This document shows positions 15,960-25,043 of a stretch of DNA of 43,930 nt, one piece after another. This DNA comes from Mariniblastus sp. (GTDB lineage: Bacteria; Planctomycetota; Planctomycetia; Pirellulales; Pirellulaceae): positions 1-43,930 of the forward strand of contig WTFU01000190.1 of the NCBI GenBank assembly GCA_011523945.1, given 5' to 3'. Position 1 is the stretch's first letter. Each line of letters begins with the position of its first letter. The translations under genes were made by a program, and so were the position numbers. The notes beneath the pieces were generated by a model, which saw nothing but the letters and a program-made list of their open reading frames with translations, searched no databases and was not told the origin of the DNA.

Positions 15960-18113
15960 ATGACCTCGAAATTCAATCCGTACAACCAATGGCTCGATTT
16001 AGACACCAACTTTATCAAGCCGCACTATTTCGAATTGTTTGGTTTGAATCCGACTTTGAAGGATCAGGCGGAAATCACTCGGATTGTCGACGCGGCGGCG
16101 AAACGTTGTTTGAAACTGCTCGCGGCGGTTCCCTCCGGGGAGAACGACAAACTGGTAGAAGAGATACAAGAGCGCGTGCTTCGTGCTCAAAAGACATTAT
16201 CGAATCCAAAGACTCGTTTAGCCTACTACGAGAAGCTTAAATCAAAGACTCGTAAGCGTAGCACTCCGATTGCAAAAACTTCTGATCCGTCTCTTAGTCC
16301 GCCAGTGAAAGGCAAAAAGTCAGGCAAACAAAAGCCTAAATATTTGAATCAGTCTGAGACCATTGACCGGATGCCACCGGTACCGCCAAAGGTGGTCACC
16401 GCGGTTACGCCCATTCCGGATTCACCGACGAACGTTCCTGCCGCTCCAATGGCTGCTAAGCCGGTTGCTGTCGCGCCGCCGTCTAGTTTGCCGATGGCGA
16501 TTCCACTCGCAAAGCCGTTACCGCAACAACCTGTAGAGCCCGAAGATCCAATTTCAGCGGGGATTAAAGGTCTAAACATAAATCGCAAGATTCGACGTCG
16601 TCGGAGTAGTAAGAGGTTCGCGTTATTGGTGCTGTTCCTAATGTTTGCAACGTTGGCTGGTGGAACGTATTTGATTATTCAGAATTGGAGCGTTTTTGAA
16701 AACCTCAGCGAATTGGCAAATGCAAAAGTTCCGACAGCGGTTGATCAATCCAATGAAGGATCTTCGGGGGGGACTCAAGGCGGCTCCCTGTCGGAAGGGT
16801 CGGACGTCGATTCGCGCCCATTACCAAAAATTGATTTGACCAATTTAGATGAATTGGACGAGGAGGCGATCAAGGATGAAGAGCGCGCAGCAAGGATGGA
16901 AAAGAATAACCGCGACAAAGATGATAAGTCTGACGGGGAGGATGTAGGTGTTGCCTCAATGAACGACCAGTCGGATGAGAAAGATTCAGATACAAACGAA
17001 ATGAAGCAGCCTGGCAAAACGGTTCTTGTCAAATTTAATGATTCCCAAATGGCTCAGTATCAGCGTTACTTGAATCGAGCTCGCTATAGTCTGTTTCGGC
17101 GTGATAGAGCTCGCGCCAAGAGAGCGATAGAAAGTGCGCAGCGTGTAAAAGATTCAGTGAGCGAAGAGCCCGGTTCTGAATTCGTTACAGAGCAAGCGGA
17201 AGTCGCCGGTTTGGTGGATGAATTGGCGGAGATTTACGAGCTTTTTGACGGTTTTTGGGAACAGGTGGTTTCCAGTTGTGCGGAGATTCCGGGGGGACAG
17301 GAACTCAATGTATCCAATCAAATACTTGGTCTCGTAGAATCAGATCAAGAGAAAGTGATCGTGCGAAACGCTGGATCTAATATCACGTATCAATATTCGT
17401 TTCTCCCTCCCCAATTAGCTGTCGTTCTGGCGAAACAGGGGAGCATCAAAGACATTCCAACATGGAATAAGCAACTGGCTGCATTTTATGCGGTCAATCA
17501 AGTTCACGGTAAAAGCTACGCAAGTCAGATCGATGTATTATTGAAGGAGTCCGAGGCTGCGGGACATTCGTGCCAGCGTATTCGACATTTCGCCGATTTT
17601 GATTTTGATGTGTTTGATCAGGTGAATCAAAAAGTACCATTCCCAAATAAAAAGGCCCAGCAGGATGGGATTTCGGGTTTTCGAACGCAACAAGAATATG
17701 AAGCTGTGACGGAACTTTCCGCTGGTCGAGCACTCATGGCGGCCCAGGCATTGGAGGATCAGCTTACCGATGATATTGTTCAAAACGTGGTTTTCCTTGA
17801 GGAAATAAGGAAGTTGGGTATGCGGTCGGGTGATTCGGGAATCGTGGATGATGCAATCCGTGAAATAGGTAATTTGTCACAGGTCAACGTGGCAAATTTA
17901 TGGTGTGACTCCTATTTAGTGATGGCTGATTCGGAACTTTCAGTGAGTCAGCGTCGAGGATTAATGGAAGTTGCGATTCCGTTTTTGAAGTCGGATCTCG
18001 GTCAAAAATCGAAATTGAAAACCCGGGAGCAACTTGTTCAGGCGCTCTCGAAGCTTGCCCAGGTTTATGGAATGGCAGACGCGGCTCGACGTTTGAATCA
18101 GGTTGAGCTGTAA
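15960..18113 (+). CDS. J-domain-like single-pass membrane protein, planctomycete type
   Basis: 717 residues. Residues ~21-95 (PHYFELFGLN... to NPKTRLAYYEKLK) resemble the helical start of a J-domain (compare the usual YY-x-L-L-G-L opening and the closing R-x-x-Y-D segment), but the HPD tripeptide that activates Hsp70 is absent. A basic, proline- and alanine-rich linker follows (~95-205), then one membrane segment (~217-240), an acidic low-complexity stretch rich in D, E and K (~265-355), and a helical C-terminal domain. I know no function; similar J-like proteins with a membrane segment occur in planctomycetes. The ATG at 15960 is chosen over a TTG at 15906 because the conserved part begins directly after it. 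The ribosome binding site is weak. Confidence 0.7.
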   Translation: MTSKFNPYNQWLDLDTNFIKPHYFELFGLNPTLKDQAEITRIVDAAAKRCLKLLAAVPSGENDKLVEEIQERVLRAQKTLSNPKTRLAYYEKLKSKTRKRSTPIAKTSDPSLSPPVKGKKSGKQKPKYLNQSETIDRMPPVPPKVVTAVTPIPDSPTNVPAAPMAAKPVAVAPPSSLPMAIPLAKPLPQQPVEPEDPISAGIKGLNINRKIRRRRSSKRFALLVLFLMFATLAGGTYLIIQNWSVFENLSELANAKVPTAVDQSNEGSSGGTQGGSLSEGSDVDSRPLPKIDLTNLDELDEEAIKDEERAARMEKNNRDKDDKSDGEDVGVASMNDQSDEKDSDTNEMKQPGKTVLVKFNDSQMAQYQRYLNRARYSLFRRDRARAKRAIESAQRVKDSVSEEPGSEFVTEQAEVAGLVDELAEIYELFDGFWEQVVSSCAEIPGGQELNVSNQILGLVESDQEKVIVRNAGSNITYQYSFLPPQLAVVLAKQGSIKDIPTWNKQLAAFYAVNQVHGKSYASQIDVLLKESEAAGHSCQRIRHFADFDFDVFDQVNQKVPFPNKKAQQDGISGFRTQQEYEAVTELSAGRALMAAQALEDQLTDDIVQNVVFLEEIRKLGMRSGDSGIVDDAIREIGNLSQVNVANLWCDSYLVMADSELSVSQRRGLMEVAIPFLKSDLGQKSKLKTREQLVQALSKLAQVYGMADAARRLNQVEL

Positions 18114-18290
18114 AAAGCAGGCTCGCATTAACCTAGGTATTGTTTAATGCGGAAGGAAAAAGACTCAGCCCGCGTTAGTGAGTGCGGTGTCGAATTGCCG
18201 TGAGTACTCGCGAATTGCCCAATTTGTAGACGGAGGCAATTTTCCACTCTACAATGGAATTTTTCTTGTCACCCGTCTGTGGAGTTGTTG

Positions 18291-19934
18291 ATGCGAGTTA
18301 GGGTACCCGTTTTTGTCGCGTTGTTTTGCTTGTTGAACATTGGCTCTTTTCTTTCTACCGAGGCTGGTGAGAACGATCGGCCAAACATTCTCTATATCAT
18401 GTCGGATGACCATACCAGTCAAGCGGTTGGTGCTTACGGTAGTCGATTAGCTGGGCTTAATCCTACACCGACCATCGACCGGCTCGCGCGTGAAGGAGTC
18501 ATGTTTGAAAACGCGTTTTGTACAAATTCTATTTGCTCACCCAGTCGAGCCTGTGTTCTGACAGGTCAATACAACCATGTAAATGGAGTGTACGATCTTC
18601 GGGGGAAGGTTCCCGCTGATCAACAATACCTTGCAATTGAAATGAAAAAAGCGGGTTATCAAACGGCCATGATTGGTAAGTGGCATTTAAAAGTGGAACC
18701 GGCGGCGTTTGAACATTATTGTGTTTTGCCGGGGCAGGGAAAGTATTTTGATCCTGTGTTTCGAATACGGGGCGATCAAAAGTGGCCCAAGAATACCATT
18801 CAATTTGATGGAATGCATTCTGCTGATGCAATTACGAATCTAACCATTACTTGGTTGAAAGAGGGTTGGGATCGTGATCGACCATTCTTTTTAATGCATC
18901 ACTACAAGTCCCCGCATGACTACTTTGAATATGCACCACGGTATGAGTCCTATCTGGCAGATACCAAAATTCCGGAGCCCGAAAACATGTGGAAGCGCGA
19001 TCCGAAGTTTGGTTCGCTCGCAACGCGGGGGCATAACGATGAGCTTGTTCCTCATATTGGAACTTCAATTGGGAGAAGAAATCCAAGGCGAAGTTACGCG
19101 GCTGATTTTAAGATTGATCCTTCGCTCACGGACGAGGAGGCGAAACGTGCAGCCTACAATGTTTACCTAAAAGCATATCTTCGCTGCGTGAAAGGGGTGG
19201 ATGACAATCTAAAACGGTTGTTTGATCATCTTACATCCATCGGGGAATTGGATAACACCTTAATTATCTATACGGGTGATCAAGGGTTCATGCTTGGTGA
19301 GCATGATTATCAGGATAAACGTTGGATGTATGAAGAGTCTCAGCGAATGCCGTTTTTGGTCCGATACCCCAAAACAATTCCAGCGGGAATTAAAACCGAC
19401 GCGATTATTGAAAATGTCGACTTTGCACCAACTATGCTGGCTTTTGCCGGCGTCAAGACTCCTGACTATATGCAAGGCGCGAGTTTTCGTGAAATTTGTG
19501 AAACGGGTAAAGAAACGCCCGGATGGAAGCAATCGGCGTATTACCGATATTGGATGCACATGGCCCATCATGACAATCCCGGGCACGTCGGTATTCGGAC
19601 GAAAGACCACAAGTTGATTTTCTATTACGGGGCAGGGTACGGTGCAAATGACGTTCGAACTCCACCCGCGTGGGAGCTTTACGATCTTAAAACGGATCCC
19701 GGTGAAAATATCAATCAATACGACAATCCAGAATACGCAGCGATTGTCGAGAGCTTAAAACGGCAACTCGCTGAAAAGCGGGCTCAGATTGGCGATACTG
19801 GCGCTGATTATCCAGAGATTGAAGGCGTCATTCAGAAGTTTTGGGATTATGGGCCCGCCGAGCGAGTTGAATCGGCTGAGATTTCCAATCAATTCTTGCG
19901 TCATAGAACCAATGAATTGAAGCAAAAGGAATAA
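18291..19934 (+). CDS. Secreted type I sulfatase (FGly-dependent), second copy
   Basis: 547 residues with a signal peptide (~1-25). PNILYIMSDDH places metal-binding Asp39/Asp40; the sulfatase signature is C-S-P-S-R with Cys82 as formylglycine precursor; KWHL and TGDQGFMLGEHD follow at the same places as in the sulfatase at 8368. It hydrolyses sulfate esters outside the cytoplasm; the substrate is unknown. The ATG at 18291 is preceded by GGAG (18281-18284) with six bases between, so the GTG at 18279 is not needed. The two sulfatases share position and wording of nearly all motifs (for instance DKRWMYEES), so they are paralogues, though too diverged for a recent duplication. No FGE gene is visible in the window. 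Confidence 0.92.
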   Translation: MRVRVPVFVALFCLLNIGSFLSTEAGENDRPNILYIMSDDHTSQAVGAYGSRLAGLNPTPTIDRLAREGVMFENAFCTNSICSPSRACVLTGQYNHVNGVYDLRGKVPADQQYLAIEMKKAGYQTAMIGKWHLKVEPAAFEHYCVLPGQGKYFDPVFRIRGDQKWPKNTIQFDGMHSADAITNLTITWLKEGWDRDRPFFLMHHYKSPHDYFEYAPRYESYLADTKIPEPENMWKRDPKFGSLATRGHNDELVPHIGTSIGRRNPRRSYAADFKIDPSLTDEEAKRAAYNVYLKAYLRCVKGVDDNLKRLFDHLTSIGELDNTLIIYTGDQGFMLGEHDYQDKRWMYEESQRMPFLVRYPKTIPAGIKTDAIIENVDFAPTMLAFAGVKTPDYMQGASFREICETGKETPGWKQSAYYRYWMHMAHHDNPGHVGIRTKDHKLIFYYGAGYGANDVRTPPAWELYDLKTDPGENINQYDNPEYAAIVESLKRQLAEKRAQIGDTGADYPEIEGVIQKFWDYGPAERVESAEISNQFLRHRTNELKQKE

Positions 19935-20157
19935 TAGAGGAGCTCGAGCCACGCATTCGATTAAGTGTGGTTCGGAGGGTTAAATGGTTAGGGCGAGTTA
20001 TTCGCTCTCGGAAAGAAAGCTGGATTTTCTTACTCAAATACGCCGTTGTTAAATTCGGGATTCTGTAGAAGTTTTCGCGATTAATTCGTGTGCGCAAATT
20101 TATCCCGGAACGCATTTTTGAGTTATTTATCCGTCTTTTGTACATAACCGCTTGTCG

Positions 20158-23100
20158 ATGAATCGCATGTTGAGATTGGACTGTCCCCGCTGTAAAGCCG
20201 AATTCGCTGTGGCGAATCCGGAAGTGGGTTCGTTTTGTCCGGCGTGTAATTTTTGTAACACGAGTTTCGAGGTTTTTATCGGTCAAGATAAAAATGGTCA
20301 GTTCTATTTAGATACCGGTTACATTTCCAACATAGAAGTTAACCAAATCGGAAGCCCGGATAATTCGGAAACGCTGTTGGCGTTGATTCCAATTGAAGAG
20401 GCTCTTGATCGGGATGGCAATTTTGTGAGTGGATCTCCAAAGGAGGATGGTTCGGCGACTCCTTCGTCAGAAGACTCACAACTAGATTTGACCATGGCCG
20501 TTGGGCAGAAGGACGAAACCGAGGCGAATCCCGATCTCCGCGAGCGATCGAAGGCAAGTTCGATTGACGCTTCCCCATTAAATTCGCCGGATTCCGAGAA
20601 TTCGACCACTGCTAATGAATCATCAAGCTCGATAACGGACAATTCCAATCTGGATCTTACAGTTGCGACTGGGCATTCCGACGACACTTCAGCAGGCTCA
20701 GGTATCCTTGAACGACCGAAGACGAAATCGATTGATTTTTCCCCGATAACCCCCTCGGCATCTGAGGATCCGAAATTTGCAAACGGATCGTCGAGTTCGG
20801 AAACGGACGGCCCCGAACTGGATTTGACGGTTGCGACGGGCCAATCCGATGATACGGCCGCAGAATCCGATATTCGTCAACCAGCTCAAGCAAAGCCCAT
20901 TGATTTTTCACCATTACCTCCAACGGCGGAAGAGCCTGCAGAATCTTCAACCGGATTCCCCGTTGAGATTGGGCCATATCAACTTCTTGATCTGCTAGGC
21001 GAAGGCGGGATGGGGTCGATTTATCTCGCCAAACAGATCTCGCTCGATCGGAAAGTAGCCTTAAAGGTCGTTAAATCGCATCTTTTGAAGAATGAATCGA
21101 TGATGGTGCGTTTCACAAGGGAGGCATTTGCCGCGGCTCAGTTGATTCATCCGAATGTTGTACAAATTTACGACATGGGAAATGATCACGGTAATTGTTA
21201 CTTCAGCATGGAGTTGGTCGAAGGGCAATCGCTCCAGGATTTAATCAAGAATAATAAAAAGTTGGATCCTGAGCAGGCGGCGAATTACATTTTGCAGGCG
21301 GCTCGAGGGCTAGAGTGTGCCCACAATGCTGGAATGGTGCATCGAGACATTAAACCGGCCAACCTGTTGGTTAATCAGGAAGGTCTGGTAAAAGTTGCAG
21401 ATCTTGGATTGGTGAAAGTTCCTGAACGAGACGAGTCGGAGCTTGATGACGGAGATATTAGTGCCCTTTCATCCTCCAAGGAGTTAACGCAATTCGGAAG
21501 TACGATTGGAACACCCTATTACATGGCGCCCGAGCAGGCGACCAGTTCAATGAGCGTCGACTTGCGGGCTGACGTCTACTCGCTGGGGTGTACGTTCTAT
21601 GTATTGCTAACTGGACAACGGCCATTTGACGGAAGAACCGTGATTGAGGTGGTGGCGAAGCATACATCGGCACCGTTGGTGCCTCCAAGTCTGATCGTCG
21701 ATCGGGTGCCTGAGGTACTTTCCAAAATTATCGCCAAAATGATGGCGAAATTGCCGGAAGATCGCTATCAGAATATGGGCGAGTTAATTGCTGAACTGGA
21801 AAACTATCTTGGGATCAGTTCAGCCGCCCAATTTACGCCGGCGGAGGAAGATGCAAGATTAATGGAGACCTGTGCGGATGCTTACAACTTTTTCCCACTC
21901 ACCCGCGTTCGGACGGTAGCTCCTTTAGCAATCATTGGCGTTTCACTTTTTGTTGCCTTTAACCTTGTCTTCATCAGCTGGAAATGGGCCTCAGGCGTGA
22001 TGATTTTTCCGTTGGTTGGGTTCATTAGCTATCTCATCATTCAAGGCGTCAATGACAATACGGTTCTATATCAACTTTGGCGTGAGCTGTCCTATCGAAA
22101 GCGGGGGATGGCGGTGCTTAAGTGGAATTTTGCCATTTTTCTGTGGGTGATTGCGGCACTCATGGCAGGGGTGTTTTTCCATTGGTTAGCGACGGCGACG
22201 ATTGGAGTAATTGTCGGTGCCGCGATCTACGTGTTTATTGATAAACCTATTAAAAAACACCGGAAACCATTGATCGCGAAATGCGAGCGATTGATGAAAC
22301 GGATGCGTGTGATGGGTATGGATGAATCAACGCTACAGATGTTCGTGGCCAAGTATTCTGGGAATCACTGGGAAGAAATATTCGAACAGCTATTTGATTA
22401 TGAAGCCAAGCGGAAAGTGCGGAATGAGTTGAGTAATACCGTCATGGGGCGTCATAAGCCAAAGTTTCGCCCTTGGGTTGACGTGATGATCGATGCATTT
22501 CAACGCAAAATAGAGGCGAGTGAGGTTGCTCAAGATCAAGTGCTACTCCAGCGAGTGGAGCAAGCGGGTTTGCTTGAAAAAGGAATCACTTCAGGAGAGG
22601 CAAGAAAGCAAGCATTTCAAATGGCCAATGCAATGGTCGACAAAGGTGTTGGTCATGGGGCGAACGTGTGGGGCAAACGTGACGACTCGAAAAATCTGGC
22701 AATCCGCAGGCAGCAACAGCTTGACAGAATCAACAATATGATGCGGGAGGCAAGAAGTGGCCGGCATCGACGCAGTTATACGTTGCTTGGGAGAATGACA
22801 CCGTGGTTGGACGGATTTTTTGGCTCATTTTTTCGAGCCTTATTTGGCTCCTGTTTGGTCGTCACTTGTTTAATTTGGGCCAATCAAAATAACTTATTTG
22901 AAAGCTCTACTCGTTCGCTGATCAATTCAGATGTGAGTATGGTTCAACAACCTTTAGAAGTTGGGAATCAGCTTGGTGGCGAAACGACCTCTCTTGCGAT
23001 TCCTTTGGTTGGATTTTGGATAAATAGCTTTAATCCTCTAGTCGCTGGGTTGTTGATGATTGCTTCTTCGGTTTTTGTTGGGTGGAGAGTGACTGCCTTT

Positions 23101-23247
23101 GTACTCCCGGGGTTGATGATAGTCATGTCGGGACATTATTTAGGGCTTCCCGAATTTGTAAGTCTGCCACATTTTGATTGCAGCAGTATTTGTCTGGGCG
23201 GAGTCCTCTTTATTGGAGGGATTATTCTCTCAAGATATGTTAAATAG
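20158..23247 (+). CDS. Ser/Thr protein kinase with N-terminal zinc ribbon, tandem repeats and multipass membrane tail
   Basis: 1029 residues. A four-Cys zinc ribbon (CPRC...CPACNFC, ~9-33) is followed by an acidic, Ser-rich region with three tandem 56-residue repeats (~109-260). The protein kinase domain spans ~271-545: glycine loop GEGGMG, Lys303 in VALKVV, catalytic Asp397 in HRDIKPAN, DLG instead of DFG (Asp415), and GTPYYMAPEQA. The C-terminal ~450 residues hold about eight hydrophobic segments in two clusters separated by a ~230-residue cytoplasmic basic region. Hanks-type kinases of this shape are abundant in planctomycetes; targets are unknown. A DLG motif is usual in bacterial Pkn kinases and need not mean loss of activity. 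ATG at 20158 is used; a TTG at 20152 and an ATG at 20167 are alternatives. Confidence 0.88.
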   Translation: MNRMLRLDCPRCKAEFAVANPEVGSFCPACNFCNTSFEVFIGQDKNGQFYLDTGYISNIEVNQIGSPDNSETLLALIPIEEALDRDGNFVSGSPKEDGSATPSSEDSQLDLTMAVGQKDETEANPDLRERSKASSIDASPLNSPDSENSTTANESSSSITDNSNLDLTVATGHSDDTSAGSGILERPKTKSIDFSPITPSASEDPKFANGSSSSETDGPELDLTVATGQSDDTAAESDIRQPAQAKPIDFSPLPPTAEEPAESSTGFPVEIGPYQLLDLLGEGGMGSIYLAKQISLDRKVALKVVKSHLLKNESMMVRFTREAFAAAQLIHPNVVQIYDMGNDHGNCYFSMELVEGQSLQDLIKNNKKLDPEQAANYILQAARGLECAHNAGMVHRDIKPANLLVNQEGLVKVADLGLVKVPERDESELDDGDISALSSSKELTQFGSTIGTPYYMAPEQATSSMSVDLRADVYSLGCTFYVLLTGQRPFDGRTVIEVVAKHTSAPLVPPSLIVDRVPEVLSKIIAKMMAKLPEDRYQNMGELIAELENYLGISSAAQFTPAEEDARLMETCADAYNFFPLTRVRTVAPLAIIGVSLFVAFNLVFISWKWASGVMIFPLVGFISYLIIQGVNDNTVLYQLWRELSYRKRGMAVLKWNFAIFLWVIAALMAGVFFHWLATATIGVIVGAAIYVFIDKPIKKHRKPLIAKCERLMKRMRVMGMDESTLQMFVAKYSGNHWEEIFEQLFDYEAKRKVRNELSNTVMGRHKPKFRPWVDVMIDAFQRKIEASEVAQDQVLLQRVEQAGLLEKGITSGEARKQAFQMANAMVDKGVGHGANVWGKRDDSKNLAIRRQQQLDRINNMMREARSGRHRRSYTLLGRMTPWLDGFFGSFFRALFGSCLVVTCLIWANQNNLFESSTRSLINSDVSMVQQPLEVGNQLGGETTSLAIPLVGFWINSFNPLVAGLLMIASSVFVGWRVTAFVLPGLMIVMSGHYLGLPEFVSLPHFDCSSICLGGVLFIGGIILSRYVK
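20482..20940 (+). repeat. Three tandem 168-nt coding repeats inside the kinase gene
   Basis: Units start at 20482, 20650 and 20818, exactly 168 bases (56 codons) apart. Each begins with LDLT[MV]A[VT]G followed by an acidic D-x-T stretch and a later SID[AF]SP or PIDFSP motif. Protein similarity clearly exceeds DNA identity, so the duplication is old. The third unit fades into the start of the kinase domain. Confidence 0.85.
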
Positions 23248-23319
23248 CCAGTTGGTTGAGGTTTTCAAAGTTATTTAGAAGCGGCATCCTTCGATATTTG
23301 CGTCAATCCACCAAGCACT

Positions 23320-24729
23320 ATGCAATCAAAAATTACAGATATTTCAATCAAAGACGTTAGCCTTTATTTTCTACCCGTCCAAACACGGGTGCCGCTGAAG
23401 TTTGGAAATGAGACGCTAGATCATGTTACTTGTGCTCGAGCCAGGATTACGGTGGAAGACCGTTTGGGGAATCTTGGTGTTGGCTGGGGAGAAACGCCGC
23501 TTTCAGTTCAGTGGGTTTGGCCAAGCCAGACAGCCTATAAGGTTAGGGACGATGCTCTGGTGCAATTCTGCAAATACCTCGCGAAAGCAGTATTGGATTT
23601 TGAATATTCAGGCCATCCGCTGGAAATTGGTCACGAGTTCATTGAGCAACAACTGCCGCATATTCGTCAAAAATTTAATGCGGAACTCCAACTGGTTGAT
23701 TTACCCCACCTCGCAGCCTTAGTGGCGACCAGCGTGTTTGATCAGGCGATTCACGACGCTTACGGAAACTTACATGAGATAGACATTTATAAAACCTATG
23801 ATTCTGAATTTATGAATCGAGATTTAGAGTGGTTTTTTGAGGGCGAATCAGAATACGAAGATTCGACTATTGGGTTTAAAGGCCGCTACCCGAACGATTA
23901 CTTAATTGCTGATTCTCCAAAAAAACTTCCGGTTTGGCATCTTGTCGGCGGTCTGGATCCTCTGGTGGAGTCAGATAGAACGGGCGTTGAGCCCACAGAC
24001 GGATATCCAGTCGATCTCGTTGACTGGATTGCTCGCGATGGCCTTCAGTGTCTCAAAATCAAACTTCGTGGCAATGATTCTGATTGGGATTACGAGCGAT
24101 TGGTGAGAATCGGGGAGATTTCACTCAAGCAAGATGTGCACTCACTTACCGCGGATTTTAATTGTACGGTGAACGATCCTCAGTACGTGAATGAAATCCT
24201 TGACCGATTGGCGACTGAACACGGCGAGGTTTATCGTCGTTTATTGTACGTTGAACAACCCTTTCCGTATGATCTTGAAACTCATCGGATAGATGTGACT
24301 TCTGTATCTCACCGGAAACCGTTGTTTCTCGATGAAAGTGCTCATGACTGGCGTTACGTAAGACTGGGAAAATCTTTGGGATGGTCTGGCGTGGCGCTCA
24401 AAACTTGCAAGACACAGACGGGTGCCTTGTTGAGTCTATGCTGGGCGAAAGAGAACGGGATGCCTCTCATGGTGCAGGATCTTACTAACCCTATGCTCGC
24501 ACAAATTCCCCATGTGAGGCTTGCGGCTCATGCTGGAACTATCATGGGGGTGGAGTCAAATGGAATGCAGTTTTACCCCGAGGCCTCCCTTCCCGAACAA
24601 AGCGTTCATCCGGGGATTTATCAACGGCGCGAGGGTGTCCTTGATCTTTCAACGCTTGGTGAATCCGGGTTTGGCTATCGTGTCAATGAGATTGAACGTG
24701 TCTTGCCGGAGCCCGTTGAGTTTAGCTGA
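23320..24729 (+). CDS. Enolase-superfamily protein (mandelate racemase / muconate lactonizing enzyme type)
   Basis: 469 residues, cytoplasmic. The capping domain is N-terminal, then the barrel shows K-x-K (Lys246, Lys248), metal ligands Asp279 (ADFN), Glu312 (EQPF) and Asp338 (LDES), and a lysine cluster LKTCKTQTG (Lys361/Lys364). This set (KxK plus a later Lys) is the MLE-subgroup pattern, so an epimerase, cycloisomerase or o-succinylbenzoate-synthase-like reaction on a carboxylate is expected; the substrate is unknown. It is about 100 residues longer than typical members because of an acidic insertion between capping and barrel domains (~155-235). It stands alone 72 bases after the kinase gene. 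Confidence 0.8.
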   Translation: MQSKITDISIKDVSLYFLPVQTRVPLKFGNETLDHVTCARARITVEDRLGNLGVGWGETPLSVQWVWPSQTAYKVRDDALVQFCKYLAKAVLDFEYSGHPLEIGHEFIEQQLPHIRQKFNAELQLVDLPHLAALVATSVFDQAIHDAYGNLHEIDIYKTYDSEFMNRDLEWFFEGESEYEDSTIGFKGRYPNDYLIADSPKKLPVWHLVGGLDPLVESDRTGVEPTDGYPVDLVDWIARDGLQCLKIKLRGNDSDWDYERLVRIGEISLKQDVHSLTADFNCTVNDPQYVNEILDRLATEHGEVYRRLLYVEQPFPYDLETHRIDVTSVSHRKPLFLDESAHDWRYVRLGKSLGWSGVALKTCKTQTGALLSLCWAKENGMPLMVQDLTNPMLAQIPHVRLAAHAGTIMGVESNGMQFYPEASLPEQSVHPGIYQRREGVLDLSTLGESGFGYRVNEIERVLPEPVEFS

Positions 24730-25043
24730 AGGGAACCGCGGCGCAGTCGCGGATGATAACTAGGATGAGCGCCAGTTTGCAGTGAATTAGCCTGTTTAGA
24801 ACGGGGATACATGAGTTCTTCTCGCGAAGACGCTCGCTGCTTTGGGTTTTTGTTGTGATGTGTAATTTTTATTGTGGGAGCGGTAAATAGTAGGCAAAGT
24901 TCGGAAGAACGCAGTTTGTTGCCCAAGTGTTCTTGGTGTGGCAACTTTACTTTTGGAATTGCCTGGCAATTATTGTGGTACAATGGAACTAGAGGTGGTG
25001 AGTTCTGTCGGTGGCTCAATATGCATATTAGATCTGAGATGTC
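24730..25043. other. Intergenic stretch with a small G+C-rich stem-loop
   Basis: 314 bases between two plus-strand genes. A 5-bp stem (CCGCG 24736-24740 with CGCGG 24748-24752) follows the stop codon of the enolase-type gene but has no T-run, so I do not call it a terminator. Nothing else was recognised. Confidence 0.4.

Noticed and set aside
18124..18151. 8-bp stem-loop after the J-like protein gene
   Set aside because: The loop is 12 bases and there is no T-run on either strand, so it is not called a terminator.
20482..20940. The 168-base repeats as a mobile or CRISPR-like element
   Set aside because: They are in-frame coding repeats with codon-level divergence and no spacers, so they are a protein repeat.
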